A stretch of 64,000 nucleotides of DNA, from the NCBI GenBank assembly GCA_022539475.1, contig VCMS01000017.1, positions 124,001-188,000 on the forward strand. Reading direction: 5' to 3'. Positions 43,638-53,840 of the stretch are shown in pieces. The stretch comes from Gracilaria domingensis (Eukaryota > Rhodophyta > Florideophyceae > Gracilariales > Gracilariaceae). The translations under genes were made by a program, and so were the position numbers. The notes below the pieces were generated by a model, which was not told the origin of the DNA, made no database searches, and saw nothing but the letters and a program-made list of their open reading frames with translations. Positions within the stretch are counted from its first letter, which is position 1. Each line of letters opens with the position of its first letter.

Positions 43638-44438
43638 GCTTCGATTTGAACAAGAGTTTCAAGCCCATATAAACTTTGATATGCCTTCAGCTAAAGCCAC
43701 ACGAGAATGCAGGAAGTTAGACGGTCATTTGTACCACCGCAGTACCAGAATGTGGCAGTCAAATATCTGCGAGAGATGCTTTTCGTTTCCTCTGAAAGCA
43801 ATACCTGGCCGCAGGAGGGTCAGAATACAGAGGAGGCTCTCTGCGAGACGCCAAGTGGTAGCGTCACGATAGTCGTGCAAAGAGATTTCTCCGAATTAAG
43901 AGATAGTCTACCACAACACAAAGAGAATAAACGGAATATATGTCTTTAAGGTTCCAGGTTGGGTTTAAAAATGAAAGGTGGGGATACATTATGGGTCGCC
44001 GGCTACCCACTTAAAATTGTTGTCCAACATTCCCAAGCTAATCATATGACTTAGCTCTCAGTAGACTAGATATTCCTCAAAAACCTTTCATTTATAATCT
44101 GATGATGTCTTGAGAACGACAGCAAGAGGGAAGTCGAGTTCAAGTAGTAAGGATGATTGATATCAGGATCTTTATAAGCACCTCTGACATCCGTGTGAGG
44201 ATTCCTTCTGCAGACGAACTCGATTTTTATTAAAGAGATAAAAGAATTCCGCCCTTCCGTACTTCCTCTCCTATCCCAGTTTCCGATCCAGCCCACGGCA
44301 AATCGTTTGGCACCTAGTCCGGATCTCGAACTCATCGTCTTTCTCCGGCATTCCCAATTCGAGCAGACCCTGTCAGATTCTTTTCGAAAGCCGACGAGCT
44401 CCTGCACTGCTTCGAGACCTTCATTGATTTCATCTACA

Positions 44439-44852
44439 ATGCGTGGTTTTCCGTTAATTTTGAGCTTGGCTCTTATGACATTAATGTCTTCTCCCGCTTT
44501 ATGTTTAACTGTGACCTGCATCGCGTCACCAGTCGGGGATGCTTGCTTTACTGAAAACGGATTACCTCTCCAATGCGCTGTGGGAGTGAGCGATCAGGAA
44601 AGGGAGCGATTCCCGACTGCCGTGTTAATCGTGAACGGTGATGTGCAAGGTGAAGTCAGAATAGAGAGCGGAATTCTTATTTGGGAAGACACTCCAAGGA
44701 CACCGTCATGTGGAACTTTTGGTAAGATCCACCGAAAAGACCTATTGTACAGTGGCTCCAAACATACTTGCAGACCTCAAGGATTAAAGGAAGTGCAGAC
44801 GGGGGTCCTGTCTCTAATTTCTAATGGGTTTCGTCTCAATCCTGTCTGTTAA
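44439..44852 (+). CDS. Small secreted cysteine-containing protein
   Basis: ATG at 44439 gives 137 residues (the frame is open upstream, but the ATG directly precedes a signal peptide). Residues 1-22 are hydrophobic (GFPLILSLALMTLMSSPALCL) and end at a good cleavage site. The mature part has six Cys spaced along 115 residues, suggesting disulphides. No family is recognised. The minus-strand frame overlapping its start (44066-44521) looks like a shadow. Confidence 0.45.
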   Translation: MRGFPLILSLALMTLMSSPALCLTVTCIASPVGDACFTENGLPLQCAVGVSDQERERFPTAVLIVNGDVQGEVRIESGILIWEDTPRTPSCGTFGKIHRKDLLYSGSKHTCRPQGLKEVQTGVLSLISNGFRLNPVC

Positions 44853-45455
44853 TGAGGCACGTGTTTGGGGCCTCAGTAGTATTAACGTGTTGTACTTATG
44901 AGTATACAATGGATGTTATTCAATACTAAAAACGACTCTATTCGTGTTTCACATGCCAGTGACCAACATACAAAAATTGCGAATTATCACTCCTCCCACC
45001 ATACCAGAATGTAGCATAGCAAAGAGCAAAAGTTCTTCACGGTGGGACCCATTGCTGCGTGAAACAGTTAGAAGGAAGCCGATTTTTCTTTTCGTCTTGG
45101 TTGGCATCTCCAGCTCGTAGCATTGGGGTAGTCGAGGGCATTATGATCGCTGCTGCTAGTCGTCATTTATGCGAACTCTGCATTGCCGGTGACTTTTATA
45201 CCAATCTTGAGCTCTCTCGTGGCAAATTCGCTCACAAAGTTCTCGTTCCTTGCTCCTCGAACAATCCACAAGCTTTGGTGGAACTTGAAGGTTCAACATG
45301 TCCCACTGAAACCACATTCGGTTAGAGTGAGTAGGGAGAAAGAAATATGCTCAGGGATCCCAATCGGGGAGGGCGGCGACAGATCGCTGCTTGTCAGGCT
45401 GCATGCCGCCGCAACGACAACCGAAGGTACACGTATGTCGTAGTTGTTGCGGCAG
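44853..45455. other. Spacer with a short ORF
   Basis: The frame 45059-45325 (88 codons) has a moderately protein-like middle (AGDFYTNLELSRGKFAHKVL) but no known motif; it could be a remnant. Nothing else is seen. Confidence 0.25.
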
Positions 45456-45612
45456 CATTGTAGTGTCAGCGAGGTGCAGATCGAAGACACTATCAGTACT
45501 TCAACATCTTCAGCCATGTGCCGTGGGCAAGCACGTGAGCGGCCATAGCTCAGCTGGTAAGTCCGTGACACAGGTTCGAAGCCCAGCGCGGCCAATCCTC
45601 CTAACCTACTAC
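45456..45612 (+). mobile_element. tRNA-derived SINE, copy 1
   Basis: Contains an RNA polymerase III A box (TAGCTCAGCTGG, 45546-45557) and B box (GGTTCGAAGCC, 45573-45583). Only 15 bases lie between them, against about 40 in copy 2, so this copy has an internal deletion. A unit beginning GCAGATCGAAGACACTAT precedes the tRNA-like part and a CCTAACCTACTAC tail follows. The same modules in the same order occur on the minus strand at 48893-49126. It lacks an anticodon arm, so it is not a tRNA gene. Confidence 0.65.
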
Positions 45613-45928
45613 AAGCATGCCGCACGTCACTATGCGCACCTTCGTAGAAACCGTCGGTTTGAGCGCTGCTGAGTTTATATCCAACATTTAATTTGTCAGG
45701 GTTCTACAAATACGAACAAGCATAGGTTATTGCTTCTGGCAGGACCTTGTCAAGCGAATGCAGACCCAGGCGAATGCTCGCCCGAGCGGAGCGTGGCCAA
45801 GCACTGAGCCAAAGTCCCCAATATCGCTCGTCTCGGTCCTGTGCTATAACCGGCTTGTCCGACAGGACTTGATGTCCAATGGATTCAGCACGAACGGTAC
45901 AAATGGCAGCAGTTTGATACGGAGAACG

Positions 45929-45971
45929 GCTACGTCGTGGAACGGTGAGCATGACCGTTCTACGACGTAGC
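45929..45971. repeat. 18-bp inverted repeat with 7-base loop
   Basis: GCTACGTCGTGGAACGGT pairs with ACCGTTCTACGACGTAGC with one mismatch. Could be a structured transcript element or a small foldback. Confidence 0.75.
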
Positions 45972-46279
45972 TCTTGTGGACCACACCAACATGACAACTA
46001 CGCACCACAACTTGTGTAGCAAAAAATCTGTGTAAGTAGGCATCTTTCTGTTTTAAACAGACTACCAACAAGCGACACGTCCACATCCAAATACTTCCTG
46101 TTGAATGCCGAAAGCTTGCTTCCTAAAGATCTTTTGAACAAGATTGCAGCAAGAAAGCAGCGCATTACTTTCTAGACACAAAGGCTTCAAGCTACCGAAA
46201 GTTTAAAGGAAGTCATACAGTTTTCAGCACCTTCGAAGACAGAATATCAAAATTGCTACTTGTTTATCCTCCGCCTTTT

Positions 46280-46486
46280 AATACGGAAGGTGTATGAATA
46301 CAGTTGTGTTCAAAAACTGATGATTAGTCTTCCTAGTTTCGACTGGCAAGCGAGCAGCATGGTGGCTTTCCGAAAGCCAAACAATGCGTGGTGGTTGAAG
46401 GTTGAGTTCCAGCGGCGAGGAACGAAAGACTGATGCTACCAAATGTAATACGGAAGGTGGATGAATACAGCTGTGTTCAAAAACTG
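46280..46486 (+). repeat. 40-bp direct repeat (46280-46319 and 46447-46486)
   Basis: AATACGGAAGGTG.ATGAATA and the following CAG.TGTGTTCAAAAACTG recur with two differences at a 167-base offset. No gene is seen in 45972-47437 apart from short frames on both strands. Confidence 0.7.
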
Positions 46487-47437
46487 GTGAGCTTCCAGGT
46501 GGGATCGGCTGTATTCCTCTCCGCAGGAGCAGTCCAGATTCGTACCTCCTCTTCTATAGCACGCGTGGAGTGCGGCTCGAAGCGCTAGTGGCTAATGAAG
46601 GTAACTGTAAACCTCAAGCGTACGTACAGAGACAATAACGCTAGGATTGTAGGTCACTACTGCTTTACATACGTATCGAAAGGTGGTACGAGTTGCTCCC
46701 CTCTGCTCTAATTGAAGAGTTCCGAAGCCTCGAATTGATACCGGAAGGTTAAGATCGAAACCCATAAACCTAGAAACGTTGTCGGCATACTGTCGTCCTT
46801 TGTTGCATCCGTCTCACTATTTCGGGCAGCCGTTTAGTTCTGCGAGTTGACATTGATAGTTTCAGAGGCAACGTCATGGCGTCCTTGCAATAAGGTTTTC
46901 TTGTGGGGCTTGTCACAGGTGTTATATTTTTGTCGGAAAAGTGGACAACCGCCAAGAAGAGAGATGGGCAGCAATACCCATCCAGTAAGGATTAAGAGCA
47001 GGCTAGTGATGTATGGCAAGAATATACAACGTTAATTCGGACTTGGAATCCAAATAATTTGGTTCAAGTTTGATAATAATTCGTCCTTCTCATGAAACAA
47101 TTTCTACCAAATTGTTTCTGTAACCACAAGGTTTACGTCGACCTATAATCAAAGGTAGGATCTGTCCGTTTAACAAATTAAAGAAGACCAAAGACTACCT
47201 GTAGTAGCATGAAGACATAATGCTTACCCTTTTCCAAACTCCCTTCCCATCCGAACAAACGTCCAACAATCCAGGAATATCTGCCTCAGAGCCGTAAAAT
47301 GAGACGGATCATGATATTTATGTCGCTCCTCCTGCAGTCATGCACAAAGTATACTTCGATACGTCGATCTCGGCCCATGAAGCATTAGGAGATAAATACC
47401 GTGTGCAGCCTGACATCTATGTCGACCACCAAGGTTA
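46487..47437. other. No recognisable gene
   Basis: About 950 bp with only short frames. It includes the upstream region of the membrane-protein gene that follows. Confidence 0.4.
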
Positions 47438-48526
47438 ATGATGGTGTTGATTCCACTCAAATCGCAGTATGTTAGCCTCATAATATCCTTTTTCTCGCTG
47501 TTTTCAGAGCTTGTTTTGCTCCAAGCTATCCTTCGGTTCAATCTCTTTTTTGAATGCCGGAACTTGCGGAAAGGAAACGAAGTGAGCGTAAGTCGTCACC
47601 GACATCGTGTCGTCACGGTTTCCATTTTGTCCCTCCTGGCTTTTCTTGCTTTGGAAATCATCACATCCTTCTTCAGTGATCCCGCCGTGCAAAAAGCTTT
47701 GGTCACTCAGCCTTGCGTTGCTGTCGATGGACTCGATCGCAGAAATGGTTCAAATGGACTGCTGATCGAAGAAGATTTTGTGTCTATCAAATGCAATGAC
47801 TTCCTCGACAGGAGCATTATCTACAGGGCTGGAAATTATAGCTTCGAAGAGAAAAGGGTGACGTGCTCTACCACTAACCTTCTGGAACTTAAGACTGAAG
47901 CTGTGCACGAATATCTTTTGGACGGAGCTGAACGAATCTCAACAGAAGACCCCAATCCAAATCCTCTTCTTCATTGTGTGGATGGTCTCTGTGTGGTTGC
48001 CGAAACAGTTGCATCTACTCTGAGCGAGAGACGAAATGGTACCCTGCTAAAGCTGTCTCAAATTTTTCGAGAAGACACGATAGCAGACTTGCGAGAAACG
48101 CGACCTCCGATGCGGTATATAGAAGTTATCGTTTTCTATGACTTTTCTGGGCTTCAACCTCTATTTGCTGAGCGTGCTTTAAACCCTAATTCTGTAGTGG
48201 TATCTGATCCAATAGAATGGGTCCGACGAGTATTTTTGGGTTCCGAAACCACATTGTGTGCCTTTGAAACTGAAGTTGGAGATGCGACAACCATTCCAAT
48301 TGCGCTTGTGTGCGTCATTCTCGTCGTTTGGTGTCTGTCCTTTCTCATATGCATTTCAAGTCTTTTCATTCGTGGGAGGATCTTCTACGATATAAGCGAC
48401 CCATTTCATTGGGCAAAACTTACGAGATTCAGCATTGATTCACACATTGTAGGGGATCCTGTGATCTCAAAAATCGAGGGAAGCGGGAAGTGCGTTGTTC
48501 AGGTGTCAGATTCACTGAGAAAATAA
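47438..48526 (+). CDS. Predicted three-helix membrane protein with extracytoplasmic domain
   Basis: An intact 362-codon frame from ATG 47438. Hydrophobic helices lie at residues about 12-32 (YVSLIISFFSLFSELVLL), 60-80 (VVTVSILSLLAFLALEII) and 287-312 (IPIALVCVILVVWCLSFLIC). Between the second and third is a ~200-residue domain with several Cys and NxS/T sites (NGSN, NYSF, RNGT), as expected of a lumenal or extracellular loop. The C-terminal 45 residues would be cytoplasmic. I do not recognise the family; the layout suits a surface or secretory-pathway protein. No sign of decay. Confidence 0.55.
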   Translation: MMVLIPLKSQYVSLIISFFSLFSELVLLQAILRFNLFFECRNLRKGNEVSVSRHRHRVVTVSILSLLAFLALEIITSFFSDPAVQKALVTQPCVAVDGLDRRNGSNGLLIEEDFVSIKCNDFLDRSIIYRAGNYSFEEKRVTCSTTNLLELKTEAVHEYLLDGAERISTEDPNPNPLLHCVDGLCVVAETVASTLSERRNGTLLKLSQIFREDTIADLRETRPPMRYIEVIVFYDFSGLQPLFAERALNPNSVVVSDPIEWVRRVFLGSETTLCAFETEVGDATTIPIALVCVILVVWCLSFLICISSLFIRGRIFYDISDPFHWAKLTRFSIDSHIVGDPVISKIEGSGKCVVQVSDSLRK

Positions 48527-48892
48527 GTATAAGATGCCGACTCAGAAAACACAAAAGTACCTCCCCTTGAGGACGGAAGCAGGCTCGTATTTGTGACTTA
48601 CTTTTTTGTTGTGTGCCGGTTCTATTGATAAAAAACGACCTGTGCTAATTAAAAGCGGTAAATGTTGAGGGCATACCATCCAGTACGTTCAAAATACTTC
48701 AAACCAGCTTTTCACTGCTTAAAATTAAGTTTTACTTTGCGCAAAGTGCTAAATTAGCTCAATTTGAGCTCAGACTGTTTGTTAGTAGGACCTTTGCTAG
48801 GACTGAACGTGACTAGAATTATATTTCATTTGCAGGTTAATCAGTCATTACTCATTTATTGTTCCATCAAGTCAGTGAGTCAAAAATACGGG
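48527..48892. other. 3' flank of the membrane-protein gene
   Basis: AT-rich trailer with no ORF of note. Confidence 0.4.
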
Positions 48893-49126
48893 AGTAGTAG
48901 GTTACGGGGAGTGGCCGGGCCAAAACTCGAACGTGTGTCAAGGACTTCGTGCAAAAGTACTCACGGTGCTTATCAGCTGAGCTATGGCCGCTCATGCGCT
49001 TGCCCAGGGCACATGGCTGAAGGTGTTGAAGTACTAATAGTGTCTCTTGCGCTTGCCCAGGGCACACGGCTGAAAGCGTTGATGTACTATTAGAGTCTTC
49101 GATCTGCAACTTGTTAACACTACATG
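48893..49126 (-). mobile_element. tRNA-derived SINE, copy 2
   Basis: On the minus strand this copy has an A box (TAGCTCAGCTGA, 48983-48972) and B box-like CGTTCGAGTTT about 39 bases on. It is preceded by the GCAGATCGAAGAC head and followed by GTAACCTACTAC, as in copy 1. The ~51-bp unit ending GTGCCCTGGGCAAGCGCA is present twice in tandem here (48994-49044, 49047-49098). The two copies are diverged, so the family is not very recent here. Confidence 0.65.
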
Positions 49127-49490
49127 TGGTATGCTGTATTTTCACAAATTTGCCACATTAATACAGATGTGCAAATCAAGATGTTATTCGTCTACACGTT
49201 TTTTCGGAAACAAGCAAGTGCTGAGAGCAAATTAGCGGACCAGCAAATGAAAGATATGTGTAATAGCAAACGAGTAAAAAACCTTAAATCAAAAACGCAA
49301 AGAAGAAGATTATGTATCTAAAATACGGGCCTCCAGAGCGCGAATGAGCCGCCAAAGGTCCCAAAAATGCGAACGGTTACTGTTTAACTTATCTGTGGAG
49401 GCGTTTCTCGAGGTGTGCCCTGGGAATCCCTAGGAATCCCTAGGACATACCCCCCCCGATTTTTTCCTGATCTCAGCGAAAAGATCAGAA
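49127..49490. other. No recognisable gene
   Basis: Mixed sequence with a short A-rich frame at 49124-49321 and duplicated GGAATCCCTA near 49425-49445. Nothing supported. Confidence 0.35.
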
Positions 49491-49990
49491 ATGTGCAGCG
49501 TGGAAGCTGTACTTTCCTCCCCCGCCTTTTACAACTCTCAAGACACGCGCCGCCCCGCACAGCGGCTCGCCAAAGAGCACGATGTCCTTCGCCCTGCCAT
49601 TGCGCCGCCAAGGTGCGACGGCCGTGCCCATTGCGGGCCGTGTGCCCGCAGGAAGAAGCGCCGCCGCGTGGCTGCGAGAAAAAAGGTGGCCACCGCCGAG
49701 TACCCGCACCGGAAAGCACCGCCGATGCGTCGCCGCACAAAAAAGCGTCGCCGCCACCGTTCCGTTGCACAAGAAGAAGCGTCGCTGCCGCAGAGCCGCC
49801 GCATGAAGAGGCACTGCCTCGAATTGCCGCTACCGAAAGAAGAATGCACTGCTGTGATCGCCGCTTGCTCGCACTACTGGATGTTGGCTACTGCTGGTAC
49901 TGGTCGTTGTCGCTGTCGCTCACAGCTGAGCTAAGATTGTTGCTGCCATCGCTGTGGGACTGCGCTGGTATGAAAGCGATCCGCGGCTAC
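49491..49990. repeat. GC-rich low-complexity region
   Basis: Imperfect repeats mixing GCCGCC, AAGAAG and CACCG keep several frames open on both strands. The translations are Arg/Lys- or Ala-rich and mirror each other, so no frame can be trusted as a gene. A run of CTGCTGG...GATGATG-type repeats follows to about 50090. Confidence 0.5.
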
Positions 49991-50296
49991 TGGATGACGG
50001 CGCGTGGTGTGACTACTGCTGGATGATGATGACTACTGCTGGACGATGGTGGCTACTTCTTGGTACTAGACGTTAGCGATGACTGTGGCTACTGCCAAGT
50101 GCTGGACGCTGGACTTTGGTGTAAATCTTGTTACGTGGTGACCGCTGAAGCTGGCTGTGTATACTTTTAACTCTATCATCCGCGCAGCTTGGCAGAGGAT
50201 GGGGCAGAGCGTGATCTTTATTCAAGAAGGCAGCAAGATAAAATTCAAGGCAACAAGGAAGGGGACGCAAAGCAAGGAAACAGGACGAGGGAGGGT

Positions 50297-50752
50297 TCAC
50301 GTAGACGAGACAGACTTAAAAGTTGGATAAATGGTACGAAGTGTCTTAGCAGTCGACGCCGATCTGCGTCCCATCATTGAGAGCGCAAGGTCTAACCCGA
50401 CTCTTCGAACGAACAACGCTGGTAATTCCTGCACACTAGTCTTCAAATTGTCCACGGATACTCCTCTATGGTGCAAGAAGTCATGTAACGCATCTTCACA
50501 TGCCAGTATCTCAGCTACAATCTTCTCCTTTAATTCATCTTCGTCTTTTTCTGCCGCCACTGCAGCCTCCTCTTCCTCAGCAACTTCCTTCGTAACTTCC
50601 TCAGCTTCACGCTCAATGACGCAGATGGACCGTGCCGGGGGCACGTCAGACCCGGCCGTGTCGTCGTCGGTCATTGCGGCCAGACTGTCTCTAACGGACA
50701 TGTTGAGACGGGTGGTGCGATTGACTACTGGGATAGATGAGGATGACGACAC
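50297..50752 (-). CDS. Small acidic coiled-coil protein, unknown
   Basis: A 151-codon frame from ATG 50752. Residues about 50-80 are a Glu/Lys/Ala-rich coiled stretch (EEVTKEVAEEEEAAVAAEKDEDELKE); the C-terminal half is helical (VSVDNLKTSVQELPALFVRRV). The opposite strand is also open (50331-50762) but its Ser/Ala-rich translation looks like the shadow. No family is recognised. Confidence 0.35.
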   Translation of the reverse strand: MSSSSSIPVVNRTTRLNMSVRDSLAAMTDDDTAGSDVPPARSICVIEREAEEVTKEVAEEEEAAVAAEKDEDELKEKIVAEILACEDALHDFLHHRGVSVDNLKTSVQELPALFVRRVGLDLALSMMGRRSASTAKTLRTIYPTFKSVSST

Positions 50753-52016
50753 CGCTATCTAAATAAGCAAATGGAGCGTGACAGGTCACTATGCCAGCAA
50801 AGCACCAACCAGCCGCAAATTGACAAAATGTATTGACAGAAGCGAAAATCGTGGCCCTCCGTAGGACATGGATAAGACCTGAACATTCCAACAGAAGACC
50901 TAAGCCGCCAAGTGAGGATTGGCGAGCCACCGACCACCGACCTAGATAACGAAGAGCCGTGCGCTGACATCATTACATTTTATGGATGGTGAGCAGCACT
51001 AGGGTATTTAGGACTAGACGATGAGCAAGTTACAACTTAGGGTATACGAACCACAAGAATTGTAGATATAAACCCCCCGAGTTCGAGGCTTCGCAGCCAA
51101 CCTAACTCGGGCAGACCACTTCCCCCCTCGACGACGCCCCCCCCCATCCTTGCCTCTCTCACCTTTCTTCCTCCCTTTCCGTCGTCACCAACCTTCTTTC
51201 CTTTGGCAATCCCACCTTCCCTCAGCGCAGTCTGCGCCTCCCTGCCACCAACCTTTCCCCCTACATTTCCTTATTCCCGGCGGCCTGGTCTCCCGCCGCT
51301 CCCTACCCAGTCGCCTTGTGCTGCCCTCCATTGGGCTCGTCCGCACATTGCGATCATAACTACATCCCCGTTCCCCCGGACGGACGTGGGCAGTGGTACG
51401 CATTACACGGGTTCCCTTCCTGTCGTCACCTCGCCTGGTTGCTAGGTTTATGGTGGTATCGACGACAGGATCGAACGCCTTAGCCCTGCCCATTCTACTG
51501 TTCCGCCGACAGCCTTGGTGTGTTGGTCTGTTGGCGCTGCATTCTGTCGTTGTGTTGGCATTCGGCATCGAACGCCTAACCACACTCTCGTTTAATTACT
51601 CTCCCCGCTTCCTGTTAGCGGAGAGTTTCTACTATCTTGGGGTTATCTTGTCTGCTCCTGCAGGCATCTGAGCTACGTTAACTTGTCGCCCCTTTTGGGC
51701 TCGTACTCTCGAGCATTTATTGTGTCGCTCTCCTTGGGTTTGTCACCACCCGCGCTGTTTCCCCCAAAAATGGCGTCCACATTATCCATGTCAGACGATG
51801 CTTTTCAAAAAAGGCTAACTATGGACAAAATTGAAACTTTTTTTAATATATGTAAAACGACGCCATTGCGCGCCTTGAAAGTGTGTGCAACGGCTTCGCT
51901 TCATCGTGTTTCATTCCATCTAGAGCACGTCACATTCTTGGATGTCGAACACGATGATCGATGCCAACCTCCAACTCAATATTGATGTTCACTGACCTCA
52001 GCAAAGAAAAAACGGA
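50753..52016. other. No supported gene; pyrimidine-rich tract and a hairpin
   Basis: A hairpin at 51076-51111 pairs CCCGAGTT with AACTCGGG and, inside it, GGCT with AGCC. A C/T-rich tract follows to about 51320. Open frames here (51150-51359, 51203-51445, 51393-51671, 51683-51985) are low-complexity or lack any motif. Confidence 0.4.
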
Positions 52017-52505
52017 TTACCTATGGACACATCTATGACCCAGCTGCATCGCAAAATATCTCCCCGAACAGCTCTCCGACCGCCTCCAAAGCCGCGTCAA
52101 AGCGCGTATGAGTCCTACAATCCACGTTTCGACGATTGATTTTGGAGAAAGACGGCTGTTTGCGCACAAAATCTTTCGAAATGCGACCACACAACGTTTT
52201 GTTGTGCTTCTTCTTGCGATCTTTTGCCCGTTTTCCTCCCTTTCTTCGGCGGCTTTCAGTCGTTCTTGCTTTTTTGCAGCTTTTTGCTGCTGCCTAGCAG
52301 CTGCTACAACCTGTTTCTTTTTCAGCTCTTTTTGAGCTTGATTGGCCTCTCTTTCGTCGAGAATTTGAGCAACTGTGTTGAGTTCTGCGGGAGCACCACA
52401 ATCAAGCTGTTCTGACGGATTCTCTTCTACCACGCTCGAATTCTTCTCCAATTCTTTCGCGGTCTTGAGCGGTGCAATCGCTTTCATAATGGGTTGAACA
52501 TCCAA
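52017..52505 (-). CDS. Lys/Glu/Ala-rich coiled-coil ORF, possibly a transposase tail
   Basis: 162 codons. Residues about 55-95 form a long charged helix (EANQAQKELKKKQVVAAARQ), with a less ordered C-terminus. Many Tc1/pogo-type transposases end in such a charged helix, so a remnant is possible, but no catalytic part is present nearby. Low confidence. Confidence 0.25.
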   Translation of the reverse strand: MDVQPIMKAIAPLKTAKELEKNSSVVEENPSEQLDCGAPAELNTVAQILDEREANQAQKELKKKQVVAAARQQQKAAKKQERLKAAEEREENGQKIARRSTTKRCVVAFRKILCANSRLSPKSIVETWIVGLIRALTRLWRRSESCSGRYFAMQLGHRCVHR

Positions 52506-52903
52506 TCTGAAACCTCAAATAGAAATATTGTGAACAGTAGCACCGTTCTTCATAAACGTCGTCAAGTTCTTTACCATAATGCAGCATGCAGTATTGCCCT
52601 CAAGTATCATTGATACTTTTATCACGACAGCTTTATTTGTATGCCGTAATTGAACAGCTGACAACCTCGGTCCTATTTTGTCAGCCTTTTTGACATCTAC
52701 GGCGCCGATTCTGGGTTCGCACTTCTTGAAACGCTCAGCATATCCCGGGCCAAAAGAATAGAAACCAGTATCGGCAAAACAGTACTTGATATGTGCGACT
52801 GTTATGCACTCATGTGAATAGGTATAGGAAAAAACGCCGTGGTAAACGATGCACCAGGATGCTTTTCATAGTTTGTTGATGCGTTACCAGCTTTGGCACC
52901 TCC
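52506..52903. other. Left flank of element D
   Basis: No gene. The last 60 bases resemble the left flank of element A (about 2030-2090). Confidence 0.4.
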
Positions 52904-53675
52904 TGTTATGAGAGGCTACTGTAATGATGGCCCTATTTTAGAATATGTCTAAAAAGGGTAGTGTTTCTGCATCCGTGTGCCAAGTTAACCCGATGCCTAG
53001 AATGCCATTGAAGGCCAGACAAAATTTCACACGTGTAAAATATTGGCCGCCAGCGCAAAATAGTTACATATTTTTAATTGATATTTCCAAGTGCCGTATA
53101 TAGGTGGCGGCACTTGCCGCCACTGTACGGGAAGTAAACCTCAAAGAGGCTTCTAGCTCTGGCTTTCTTGTCGCTTGTGAACGGCTTTCGTACCTAATCG
53201 GGCAAGCCGCCACAATTCCGGGCTAGTCATCCGATCTCTACCACTGAGGAGTTCTAGACCGTCGTTACGGCATCTTTTGTTGTTTTTTTGTTATAAATTT
53301 CGTCATACAGCTCTCGTTTCTCTGCTCTGTTATACAGATTTTTTGCCCACTAGTCTTCAGACTTATTCCCGTTTATCACGAGTCAGTGCCCTGCAGTGCG
53401 GCTCGTTTGCTGATCCCTTGCCTCTCTACCGTTAGACTAAATATCTTCACTCGCTGTGGCTCGCTGAAACCACCGGATACCTACGCCGATTCTTCCCCTT
53501 CACCTCTGACTGTACGCACAGATCGGGGCAACTCGGACTTACACCCGACATCGCGCTGGCCCTATGAGAGGGTTCTACTGCTGCATCTACCCCTATAGAG
53601 AGCAGGTTTCGAACACTCTGTACGTGCGCTTTCCGCGACGCAGCTCTTGTTTGCCCACTCGTGGGATTGCACCCC
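52904..53675 (+). repeat. Probable 5' LTR of element D
   Basis: Begins TGTTATGAG as in A and ends shortly before the PBS-like motif. About 772 bp, matching A (770) and E (739) in length. The left edge is tentative. Confidence 0.5.
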
Positions 53676-53679
53676 AAAC

Positions 53680-53697
53680 TGGTCTCCCGACCTAGAA
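53680..53697 (+). promoter_or_regulatory. Primer-binding-site-like motif of element D
   Basis: TGGTCTCCCGACCTAGAA, identical to that of element E at 60463. Confidence 0.6.
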
Positions 53698-53840
53698 TCG
53701 GCTTTATTGGCCAACATTTGTTGGAGTTGGTTCGTTTGTTTGAAGCCCAGATAGTTGGGAATATCCGTTCTTACGGTTCTCTCATTGTCCGTTTTCGGAA
53801 GTTGTTTTGGTTGCCAATTGGCCGACTGTGTCGGTGAACG

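Noticed and set aside
45541-45593. A true tRNA gene
   Set aside because: A and B boxes are present, but there is no anticodon arm, and the same sequence recurs as part of a longer repeat at 48893-49126.
49415-50026. Protein-coding gene in the GC-rich region (203- and 147-codon frames)
   Set aside because: Frames are open on both strands because of low-complexity GC-rich repeats, and the translations mirror each other.
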